This document shows, piece by piece, positions 7,785-16,400 of a stretch of 64,000 nt of DNA (its first letter is position 1; each line of letters opens with the position of its first letter). Source of the DNA: Prosthecobacter fusiformis (GTDB taxonomy: Bacteria; Verrucomicrobiota; Verrucomicrobiia; Verrucomicrobiales; Verrucomicrobiaceae); contig NZ_SOCA01000003.1 in NCBI RefSeq assembly GCF_004364345.1, positions 372,001-436,000 of the forward strand, given 5' to 3'. A program made the position numbers and the translations under genes. The notes below the pieces were generated by a model, which made no database searches, had not been told where the DNA came from, and saw nothing but the letters and a program-made list of their open reading frames with translations.

Positions 7785-9110
7785 TCAACGAGAAGCCTTG
7801 TTTTTGTAGGTCATGCCAGATTCAGCGTGGATTGCATCCTTGCCCGTCCACTCCTGCCAACGTGTGATGGCCACATCGACATAGCGCGGGGACAGCTCGA
7901 TCCCGTGGCATATACGTCCGGTCTTCTCCGCGGCGATAAGAGTGCTGCCACTGCCGAGGAACGGGTCCAAAACGATCTCGCCACGTTTGGAACAATCCTT
8001 GAATGCATCTTCGATCATGGCCACTGGCTTGATGGTTGGATGAAGATTGAGCGCTTCTTTTCCGCCTTTGTCTCCGTCCGATTCCTTCAGGTGCATGACG
8101 GAAGGGTAATTCCACACATTGGTGCGATGCCGTCCATGCTGGCCTAACTCGAAGTGGTTCTGATGTTTTCCCTTACCGCTCTTGAACACGAAAACAAGCT
8201 CGTGCTGGCTTCTGTAGAAGGTTCCCATTCCTCCGGAGTTCTTGTTCCATACGCATAGGTTCTTCCATTCCGAATAGACATTCTTGCCTGCCGAAATCAG
8301 CTCTGGAGCATGACGCCAGTCCATGCAGATGTAATGTATGGATCCGCTCTTTGAAAACTTGGCCAAGTGGTCAAAGACCGTTTCTAGAAACTCTTGAAAT
8401 TGAGTGGAGGTCATTTCTCCTGCTCCCATGGCAAAGTCTCCGTGGCTTGCCTCACAAGTCTTGCCAATATCCTTGGCGGGCAAGTTATAAGGGGGATCGG
8501 TAAATATGATTGACGCTCTGTTTTTCCCTGGAAGGAGCGTCTTGTATGAGCCGTATTCAAGGCTGTCGCCGCACAAGATACGATGCACACCCAGATGCCA
8601 AAGGTCGCCAGTTTGAACAATGGCTGGAAGCGAGTCAGCCGCTGGCACGGGTGGCTCTTCTGAGGATGATTCATCTTCCAGAGCGAGGAGGTTTTCGATT
8701 TCACCATAGGCGAAGCCGGTGACTTCGAGGTCAAAGTCTAGATCGAGATCGGAAAGAATTTTGAAGTTCTCTGCCAGGAGAACGTTGTTCCATTCCCCGT
8801 TTTCGGTCAGCCTGTTATCGGCGATCATGAATGCATGGATTTTTGCATCGTCGAGATCGTCTGCACGGATGGTTGGCACTTGGTCTATGCCAAGTAATTT
8901 GCAGGCGGCTACACGGCCATGACCGCAGATCAACCGGTTGTTTCCATCAATGAGGACAGGCACTTTAAATCCAAAGGTTTGGATGCTGTCGGCGATCTGA
9001 CGGATCTGCTTTTTGCTGTGTTTACGGGCATTGTGCTGATGAGCGACCAGCGTGGATACGGCAATGGATTCAATTGAAGGAAGTGTGTTCATGAAAGGCG
9101 GTGTTGACAT
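7785..9110 (-). CDS. ParB-like nuclease domain fused to DNA adenine/cytosine-N4 methyltransferase
   Basis: A protein of about 441 residues from the ATG at 9110; another in-frame ATG lies at 9092. Residues about 18-110 form a ParB-like domain (HNARKHSKKQIRQIADSI, then the box ICGHGRVAACKLLG). The second half is a DNA methyltransferase with the catalytic motif DPPYN (about 205-209) before the SAM motif DPFLGSGSTL near the C-terminus, the beta-class order. The segment HPTIKPVAMIED is typical of phage-type methylases. Such ParB-methyltransferase fusions are frequent next to terminase genes in prophages and islands, probably protecting or marking element DNA. It leads the leftward operon ending in the recombinase gene. 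Confidence 0.92.
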   Translation of the reverse strand: MSTPPFMNTLPSIESIAVSTLVAHQHNARKHSKKQIRQIADSIQTFGFKVPVLIDGNNRLICGHGRVAACKLLGIDQVPTIRADDLDDAKIHAFMIADNRLTENGEWNNVLLAENFKILSDLDLDFDLEVTGFAYGEIENLLALEDESSSEEPPVPAADSLPAIVQTGDLWHLGVHRILCGDSLEYGSYKTLLPGKNRASIIFTDPPYNLPAKDIGKTCEASHGDFAMGAGEMTSTQFQEFLETVFDHLAKFSKSGSIHYICMDWRHAPELISAGKNVYSEWKNLCVWNKNSGGMGTFYRSQHELVFVFKSGKGKHQNHFELGQHGRHRTNVWNYPSVMHLKESDGDKGGKEALNLHPTIKPVAMIEDAFKDCSKRGEIVLDPFLGSGSTLIAAEKTGRICHGIELSPRYVDVAITRWQEWTGKDAIHAESGMTYKNKASR

Positions 9111-9524
9111 GCGGGCATGGATTGCCCGGTTAGATTTGTGCGCCCTGAATTCGGGCAAGCAGAACCATCACGGTTTTAGAGCCGCGATTTGACAGTAGTC
9201 AGGTTCAATAAGAGGTCTTTGAGACCTTTCCTGCCTTCACACTCCGAGCACCGCTCGGTGTAGGGGCACCGCCCCTCCATGTGACGTTCTGAAGGCACCG
9301 CCTTCAGGATTTTGGAAACATCGTTATTTGAAATCTGAGGCACTTTATCAGATGCGGGCTTTCACCCACACACAATTTCAGTGACATAACCATCGAAGCA
9401 TCGTGAAGTTAATCGTGCAAGCAATTTTCGTTCTGAAGACCATTTTTTTGGTGCTGACCAGCTCTATGCCAAACCAATTGTGTATCGCTGCCTGGCCACG
9501 CCGTATTGCATGGTTTCAGCGATA
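9111..9524. other. Non-coding interval at the right side of the mobile module
   Basis: No gene is supported here. It holds a cluster of three hairpins (annotated separately) and probably the promoter of the leftward operon, although I cannot assign promoter boxes with confidence. No obvious copy of the sequences flanking the recombinase end was found. Confidence 0.4.
9244..9307. repeat. Three consecutive hairpins sharing a CACCG loop
   Basis: Three perfect small inverted repeats stand in a row: CCGAGCACCGCTCGG (9244-9258), AGGGGCACCGCCCCT (9262-9276) and CTGAAGGCACCGCCTTCAG (9289-9307). The stems differ in sequence but all surround CACCG. This suggests compensatory selection for structure around a fixed loop, or a REP-like element cluster. 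No poly-T follows, so they are not simple terminators. Confidence 0.6.
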
Positions 9525-9764
9525 TTAATATCCTGCTTCACGCAGCAAATCAGACGCCCTTAATTCGAGCGCGAGGGCGATCCGCTCAACGGTTTCAATG
9601 TTGGGAGACCGCTCCCCTCTTTCCAGAAATCCAACATATGTTCGGTGATGGCCGGTTAATGCCGCGAAGTCCTCCTGAGATAGTCCCCTCTCTTCACGCA
9701 GCCGCCTCACCACGCGTCCAAGGCTGCGGGCGATTTCACGCGAGTTTTCTGATAAGGAGGCCAA
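9525..9764 (-). CDS. XRE-family helix-turn-helix regulator
   Basis: A 79-residue Cro/C1-type DNA-binding protein. The HTH spans about residues 17-71: LGRVVRRLREERGLSQEDFA, then LTGHHRTYVGFLERGERSPN, with NIETVERIALALE forming the last helices. The frame opens at a TTG (9764); an ATG nearby is out of frame, so the start is uncertain. It stands alone on the reverse strand, divergent from the lipoprotein gene at 9851. It may regulate the neighbouring mobile module, but nothing in the sequence proves this. Confidence 0.85.
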   Translation of the reverse strand: MASLSENSREIARSLGRVVRRLREERGLSQEDFAALTGHHRTYVGFLERGERSPNIETVERIALALELRASDLLREAGY

Positions 9765-9850
9765 GCGCCATTTAATAGCGTGCTGCTACCTTTTGCTCGA
9801 CATACAGAAAGTAGCGACAAATGTGCTATTGCCTCCGTGGCCACTCACCC

Positions 9851-10378
9851 ATGAAATTCATTCTTCCCTGCCTCCTCGCTTCCTTGATCACCATTTGCAT
9901 TCTGACTGGGTGCCAGTCGGTGAATTCCGCCATGACTCCAGGCGTTCGTGTGACGACGGATGATTTTGATGGCTCCAAAGTCATCAGGCAAGACCCGGTG
10001 AGTTCCTCCGCAAGCATGACGGAGGAGTGGCACACCCTCGGGTTCAGTTGGAATGCCGCGACTCCTAACAAGGTTTATCTCACGGTTGGCGTCTATGGCA
10101 CTCAGAACATCTTTGGCCTTGCCTTCAATACTGGTGGCCGGACGATTACCGCAGACACAGCCAGTCTGACAACGGAATATGGCCCTTGGTCAACCCGTCG
10201 TTTTGCAGTGGACTATAACGACTTCGAAAGCCTTGCGACCGCTCCAATGGTGAAGATGAAAGTTTCTGGCGCTAACACCTATGGAGTTTCATCCTTTGGA
10301 ACTTCAACTAACGCGTTGGTAGGAAAGAAGTTTCCAGCATTTCTTCAGCAGGTGCGGACAGCAAAAGGCAGCCAATGA
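9851..10378 (+). CDS. Hypothetical lipoprotein
   Basis: A 175-residue protein starting at the ATG at 9851 (MKFILPCLLASLITICILTGC). The basic N-terminus, hydrophobic stretch and LTGC lipobox mark it as a lipoprotein with its mature N-terminal Cys at about residue 21. The rest is polar and beta-rich (NKVYLTVGVYGTQNIFGLAF) with no family I recognise. It is not clearly in an operon with its neighbours. Confidence 0.75.
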   Translation: MKFILPCLLASLITICILTGCQSVNSAMTPGVRVTTDDFDGSKVIRQDPVSSSASMTEEWHTLGFSWNAATPNKVYLTVGVYGTQNIFGLAFNTGGRTITADTASLTTEYGPWSTRRFAVDYNDFESLATAPMVKMKVSGANTYGVSSFGTSTNALVGKKFPAFLQQVRTAKGSQ

Positions 10379-10471
10379 AAGATTGCAAGCTGGCTTTATC
10401 GCTGCCGGTTTAGCATGTCTCTTGTGGGAGACGTTTACAGATCCATGCTCTACAGCCTCTGCTTTCGCCCT

Positions 10472-10519
10472 TCGGTCGCGGTAGAGGTACGGGGCAACCC
10501 GTGTCCCTACCGCGACCGA
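10472..10519. repeat. 48-nt REP-like hairpin with GCAA loop and GTAG motif
   Basis: A nearly perfect palindrome with an outer 13-bp stem (10472-10484 with 10507-10519), an inner 9-position stem with one mismatch and two G-T pairs, and a GCAA tetraloop (GNRA type) closed by G-C pairs. The outer stem ends in GTAG, the tetranucleotide that typically precedes REP hairpins recognised by RAYT transposases. A RAYT-like gene lies about 460 bp downstream. It sits directly against the 5' remnant of a HTH gene. Confidence 0.6.
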
Positions 10520-10888
10520 TCAAAAAAACGCCGGTTGGACCTTGGCTTGAGGTAGATCGACGCCGCTCGAATGATCGGAATCTCGCCCTGCGTTCTTGAG
10601 CTTTGGGAACGGGAACGCCGCTCACCATGCGGAACCGATTGGCAACTGGTCATCAAATTTTTGGGCCATGACCCGAGACCAGCTCCAGAAACTCTCGGCG
10701 CTTGGCTCATCTGGTTTCGGAACCTCATCGGATCCGATCAGCGCAGGTTCGCAGAGTCGCTGCAAGTCGATGTCCGAACACTGCGAAAATGGGAACTCGG
10801 TCGCACGTTCATTCCAAGCAACTACCTTGAAAAAATGACCAGGCTTGCGAAAGAAAACGCGATTCAATTAATGGATTTGCAGCCATGA
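10520..10888 (+). pseudogene. Double helix-turn-helix protein, interrupted by TAG and lacking its 5' end
   Basis: From 10520 the frame reads SKKRRLDLGLR, then TAG, then IDAARMIGISPCVLELWER and on to the stop at 10888. Reading through the TAG restores the pattern of a HTH (RRLDLGLRQIDAARMIGIS), so a CAG-to-TAG change is the simplest explanation. After KFLGHDPRPAPETLGAWLIW a second HTH-like unit follows (DQRRFAESLQVDVRTLRKWE). This two-HTH layout separated by FLGHDP is common in small bacterial DNA-binding proteins. The ORF from the ATG at 10571 (105 residues) might still be made. The expected upstream part is replaced by the hairpin at 10472-10519. Confidence 0.6.
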
Positions 10889-10976
10889 CTTCTAGCACAT
10901 CGCTTCTCACGGTACAGCCTTGGTCCTGGTTCAGGCTGAGCCACTACGCAGCTTTCACGTCAAAAATATTTCACTC

Positions 10977-12113
10977 TCACTCAACCGCACGCACTCGTAA
11001 TCGCCGCAGGGAAAAAAGTTCGTTATCGCATTCGGTGAAGCGACGGGCTCCGTCTTTGCGCTTCGGTCCAAAAAGTTCACGGTTTTCCTGGAACACGCTC
11101 TCGACGAATTCCTTGCTACCTAAAACGAGGCCGTCGCTGAAGTAGCGCACGCGCAGGCGGATGAGTTCGGCAGGACTTAGCTTGCCTTTCTCGGCCAGCA
11201 CTTGACGGGCTTTTTGGATGCTGATTCCGGGCCGGGTGATGTTCTCATTTTGGGCATCGCGCACTTCGTTTCCGCTCGCAAACAGCAGGCTGCGATAGGC
11301 CTCCGCTGCATCATGGGAATTCCATCCGTCCATCGGCTTGGCGACAGCTTTGCATAGGCCGCGCTGTGCTCTTCGGCTGCCGCTGATGGCCTCAGCATAA
11401 CCGCACCAGCGGTAGTCTTTGGGATCATCGACTAGCTTGGCGCGGACGGGGTTCAGGTCGATGTAGGCGGCCATCGTCCGCAGTGCTTCGCCACCGCTTT
11501 CGACCATGACGCTTTTGAATCGGTCCATCCACAAGGTGCCTCTTCGGCCCCGGCGTTTGTTGAACCAGCGGCTGAAGCGTTCTTTGACTTCCTTGACGAA
11601 AATGGACAGGTCGCAAAACCGCTTCTTGATGGCCTCAAGCTTCTCCTGGACCCGCGTTTCCAGGCCCATCCGGCGAAGCTCCGTCAGGTCCTGACGCAGG
11701 AGTCCAACATAGGTTTTAATGTAGAGAATGGCCAGATGCTCCAAAAGCTTTTCCTCCCCTTCCGGACCGGAAAACCGCTCCAGTCACGCCTCCCTCTTTG
11801 GCACCTCCACGAGCAGGTGGAAGTGATTCCCCATGAGGCAGTATGTGACCAACTTTACCCCGCAAAAGTCCGACAGCCGCCACATCAGGCGCTTGAGAGC
11901 CTCCTTCTCCACATCATCAAAAAAGACCTCGCCACCGCAGGTGCGCGACATGACGTGGTAGCAATAACTCTCCATCGGTCCCCTGCCTACGACTCGCTTA
12001 CGTCCGCCTGACCAGGATCGCGCGGCAGGATAAGGGGCGGTCTTCGCATTGATGCCGACAAGCTGGGTTTCGAGTTCGTCGCGTTGCGGATCAGGGGTTT
12101 GAGTCGCTTTCAT
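10977..12113 (-). pseudogene. REP-associated (RAYT/Y1-type) transposase with internal TGA
   Basis: One frame of 379 codons runs from the ATG at 12113 to the stop at 10977, broken only by a TGA at 11786-11784. The N-terminal part has the family motif ESYCYHVMSRTCGGEVFF and the HUH motif GNHFHLLVEVP (about residues 97-104). The stop falls in KREA*LERFSGPEG, where a Trp codon (TGG) would fit. Beyond it come LEHLAILYIKTYVG, RRGTLWMDRFKSVMVE and AYIDLNPVRAKLVDDP, typical of the IS200-like tyrosine transposases that act on REP hairpins. The C-terminal extension after about residue 260 is also seen in Verrucomicrobia and Planctomycetes relatives, as far as I recall. It is probably inactive unless the stop is read through. 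Confidence 0.85.
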
Positions 12114-12145
12114 GCGTTGGAATTGGGTCGGGTATCAAGCACTGT

Positions 12146-12188
12146 ATGCCTGGCATCTTTTTTTCATGCCAGGCATCTTTTTCTTTTT
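12146..12188 (+). terminator. Tandem-palindrome terminator
   Basis: ATGCCTGGCAT (12146-12156) and its exact reverse complement ATGCCAGGCAT (12166-12176) enclose a T-rich loop, followed by CTTTTTCTTTTTTT. Each arm is itself palindromic around one base. It would terminate rightward transcripts and lies between the transposase start and the end of the immunity gene candidate. Confidence 0.6.
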
Positions 12189-12194
12189 TTATTC

Positions 12195-12590
12195 CTACTT
12201 GTCCTCCAAAACTGTAAATCGTCCCAGCACAGCAGCTTTTAGATTGAGCCATGCCGCAAATTCAACACTTAAATCAATTGAATTTCCCACGGCCAAACAT
12301 GTATGGCCGGGTTCTACCATAATATCAAAGTGATCTATATTATTACCTTCTTGGGGTGGATAAACGGTTAGATCATGATTCCCCAAGACAGCCAAATAAG
12401 CTTCACACTCGTCGAAATGGTCAACCTTATCAAGATTCACACCAATTGTTTGTGACAAGCAGCAAGCTACCTCATCTGCAGGTCGATTGGAGAATAACTT
12501 TACGTAGCATTCATATTTTCCTCCATCCGGAGCATTAGTCGAGAAAAAAGATTTGGGAGTCTCCCCTGAGTAATTGTTTTCTGATTTCAT
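12195..12590 (-). CDS. Candidate immunity protein for the giant RHS toxin
   Basis: A 131-residue acidic soluble protein with no signal peptide. Its ATG lies inside the last codons of the giant gene, overlapping it by 56 bp; no later in-frame ATG was seen, so translation is probably coupled. The sequence (GGKYECYVKLFSNRPADEV, HFDIMVEPGHTCLAVGNS, LNLKAAVLGRFTVLEDK) matches no family I recognise. Position directly after a C-terminal RHS toxin domain, small size and AT-rich composition are the classic traits of polymorphic-toxin immunity genes. A role as antitoxin or immunity factor is inferred from context only. Confidence 0.65.
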   Translation of the reverse strand: MKSENNYSGETPKSFFSTNAPDGGKYECYVKLFSNRPADEVACCLSQTIGVNLDKVDHFDECEAYLAVLGNHDLTVYPPQEGNNIDHFDIMVEPGHTCLAVGNSIDLSVEFAAWLNLKAAVLGRFTVLEDK

Positions 12591-13480
12591 CGTGAGTATA
12601 AATCCTGAATCTAAAAAACTCTGGGCGCAAACCTTGAAACTCAGGAAGGCTCCTTAGTGTCTCGTCGAATTGTCTCTGTGCAGCACGAACGCCGTCAATT
12701 TTAGTGCCCCAACGTTGTCTGACATTGCCTTTCCAGGCCTTGGCCATCTGATCGCTGACAATAAATGCGTCAACATCAAAGTCAAACCTGTTGAAATCTG
12801 CTCCCTTCACCGTTGTCCCACGTGCAAGACTCCCTCGATACCCAACTAGAGCATTTGGATCGATTTGCTTGGCGAATTTGGTATCAATAACATCTGCAAG
12901 CTGTGTTTGGATGGATGTTCTATCATATCCCCAATTCGAGCGTCCGTACCCAGAAATAACCTGATCACCGTTTTGATAGCGGAGTCTTCCAGCGCTGGAC
13001 AATTCGGATCTTAACGGGGCCAAAGCAGCCGTCCTGAGCGCTCCTAAGCCATATAGATTCAAGGCAAGATCCTTGGCTGTCTCCGCGGCCAGCACTCCTG
13101 TCTCCAGTATTCCGACAGTTGCCCGAATATTGCGTTCGCGGCGCGACATCAGTCCCATGTCCGCCAGAACTCCTAATGCTTCTTGCCCGTTTCTTTTATA
13201 GGCTGCGGCTGTGGCAATCGTCAGAGGATGCTCGGTCCCCATTTCTTCCGAAAGATTATACGCCGTTGTACTGAATATGTTTGATTCATTCGGTATTCCT
13301 AACTGAGAGCCACCAACACCTGTCTGCTTCATGATGCTTGCTGGCGTATGCACCGCACCACCACCATACCGAATGATATGTTGGTTCATGCTATCATTCA
13401 GCTGAAACCTGTTCATCTGCGACATCTCATACTGATGGTAGAATGATTCTGCCCGATTGATTTCCTGCTGCATCCGCCCA
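12535..13480 (-). other. Variable toxin tip of the giant protein with nucleotidyltransferase motif
   Basis: About 315 residues follow the RHS core (after YDYAGGDPVNFMDPDGR). A helical linker comes first (ATVGILETGVLAAETAKD). Near residues 8775-8800 the stretch GYRGSLARGT, then DFDVDAFIVSD, matches the GS...DxD active site of the polymerase-beta nucleotidyltransferase fold (acidic residues Asp8796, Asp8798 and Asp8800). Such domains occur as toxins in polymorphic systems, modifying nucleic acids or proteins. The tip is visibly richer in A and T than the rest of the gene, as expected for a swapped cassette. The exact target is unknown. Confidence 0.7.
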
Positions 13481-16400
13481 TCCGGGTCCATAAAATTCAC
13501 AGGATCTCCCCCGGCATAGTCATAGAGGGACATGCTGGCTCCGTGGCCTGCGGGATCAGGGGACAGGAAACGACCGCTGCCCGGCTCGTAATAACGGGCG
13601 CCGAGGTAATAGAAGCCCGTGACGTCCATGCGACGTCCACGCCAGACAGTGGATTCAGCCAGCGAACCGATGACAAAGCCGGTGTAGGTGGTGGTCAGCG
13701 AGCCAGGCGCAGGGCCATAACCGGTGCACTGGGTAGTCTGCCAGGACACGGTGGTGACGGCCGTCGTTTTCTGCTCGATCTGGCCGACGATGTTGCCGTA
13801 AAGATCTTCGACCAGGGCCGTCCAGAGACCGGTGGTATCATCCAGCAATGCCTCCATGCCGCCGATGCCGTTATGACCACCATAACTGCCGCTGCTGTCG
13901 GGTCCGTGGACTTTCCAGAGACGCTCCTGCCGGCTCAGATCGCTGCTGGTCGTGGAGTTACTCAAGCGTTCCACAGCCACTTCCAGGAATTCATGAAGCG
14001 GATCATACCAACTGCGCTCCTGCTGAGTGGTGCCGGTCACCAGACTGCCCGCCACCTTTTGAGTGATCTCCGTCTGGATTCGACGCCCCAGGGCATCATA
14101 CCAGGCCTCCCAAACGTACCCCTTGGCGACATCCCCGGTCACACCGATGCGGGCATGCTGGGTTTCCACGACTTGTACGAGACGGCCAGCATAATCCCAG
14201 GTGAGGTTTTGGATACGGGTCTCTGTGCTGCCGACTCTGAACGTGCGGCTGGTCACCAGACCTTCGGCATTGTAGCTGGTCTCAATTTTCTCAATTTTCT
14301 CCGGCTCCACCTCACGAGGGATCGCGAATGCCTGCATATCCTGCGCGGTAGAAACCTGCTGGTTTGGCAAGGCCATCGTGGCCTGAGCCCGCAACTGGTA
14401 ATCAAGCTCGGAGGGCCTGAGCCTCATGATGGCGTCCCACTCCGGAGGTGTGGTCTTAAGATTGACCGGTGACACCTGCACACGGAGGGAATCAGGGAAG
14501 CCTTCCCCCGCACGAGCGAGATCGAGCTCCACCATGTCCGGACTCACACTTGTGGTGCCTTCGGCCGCCTCCATCCGCCAGGCATCATTGCCAGACTCAT
14601 TCAGGACGCGGGCGAAGCCGTTGATGGAAGGGCTGCCGACGGTGTTGTGAGCGGTAGCCACTTCATAAGTCCCGGGTGCCTGCACCTTGGATCGTGTCCG
14701 GATACCCAGCCCTGTGGCATCAAACTCATGAAGAAGAAGCCTCGAAGTTCCGGCGAGGTAATCACCGGGGAGGGCTGCTACCGCCCCGCGCAACGGCATC
14801 TCCGAATATCCTTCACTCAAGAGGCGGCGACGTTTGTCATACTGGTAATCCCGGGTGTCCTTCCAGGCAGGCATGCCATCTCCGACATCCTCTCTCCAGG
14901 CTTCATACTTCTTCTGCCGATCATCATCGGTCCAGCTGAGAGCCTCTCTAAACATGGCAGAAGCGACCGTTCCGTTTCGGGACTGGGTGACAATCTCTTC
15001 GATGCGCCCCCGTCCGTCACGCTGGGTGATGTCCTGGATCCGCCAAGGATTCGTTTTCTGCTTCAGGAGACCGTCTGCCTCATAGAAAAACTCGAAGTCC
15101 TTTCCAGCCGAGCCGATCTTTGAAAGCCTGCTATCTGCGCCCCAATTAAAGGTATAAGCCCCCCCATGGCTAACCTCAAGACCGGCTTTAGCGGTCAATG
15201 GCACTTGAAGGGCCGAACGGCGGCCGCTCTTTTCATCATAGACATTCTCCAGGCTGCTGACTTTCTCGGCACCTGCAAAAACCTCTTCCTTTCCGATGCG
15301 GCCGTGGCTGTCGAACGTACGTTCTAGCGTCGTGCTGATCCCGCCGGAGACGGTTCTGGTGCTGTGGGTTGCTGTGCCACCGACCGTTTCAATGACGGTC
15401 CGGGCCATGCCACGGGCGTCGTACTGAGCGTACTCACGAGCGATATTGCGGCTGCTCTCAATGCCTGAGCAGGAATAAAGCGAGATCCGCCCGAAGTCAT
15501 CGTAGCTGAACTTATGAGTAAGCGGGTTGGATGAAGAGGCGTCCTGATATTGCGTTTCCACATCCAGGGCTCCTGCCCAGGCATGCGGCTCAGTGGAGCT
15601 GTAATAGCTCTGCGTCCGCAGCCTCTGGGTGTCTGTATTCGCCACCGCCTGAAGCTGTGAACCGGCCGCAAATGCGGGCGGTGCAGCTTTCAGGTAGCTT
15701 GCCGTCGGACGCCCGGCCAGGTCAGTCAGGCTGACCTGGGTGAGCCCCCCGGGCATGGTGTAGGCAGTGAACATGCCGCTGCGGGATCCGCTCGACGCCT
15801 CAACCACCATTTCATTGGCGTCGATGAAACCGTAGTGGTAGCTGCTGGTCTTGAGGTCCGGCAACTCGGTCTGAACGACGCGGTTTAGCGCATCGTAAGT
15901 CATCCTGGTGACAAGCTCGCTGGTCACCTCGTCCTGGATACCCATTTGACCTTTGCTGATGACTTCGACAGGGTTTCCAGCCGCGTCATAGACTGTCCTC
16001 GCCATTCCGCCGCCGTTAGGCAGACTGAGGACGGTTTTACCACTGACATCGGTATAGGTCGTCCCCAAGAGCCTTTCAGATCCGGCTTCTCCCTGATAGG
16101 TGCGGGTCCAATTCTGCAAAGGATCGTATTCCGTCCGGGAACGCCTGACGGTTCCGGCCGTCGGCACGAAGGCTCCAGATCCCGGGGAGGGAGCGGAGAA
16201 CACCGTCGTGACCGTCGGCCTACCCAGAGCATCCAGTAACGTCTCCGTCACTTCCACGTTACCTGCCGTTGCGGCCGGACGGTAGCTCGTGGTCTTTTTC
16301 GCTTCAGGGTCATAGATGTGGTGGACGGCAGCATGGACCGGACCTCCAGGACTGTGAGGCTGGCTTACCATCAACGGTCGGCCGATTTTGTCGTAGCTAG

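Noticed and set aside
13543-14472. 309-codon forward frame inside the giant gene
   Set aside because: Antisense to the conserved RHS core; no start signal or domain.
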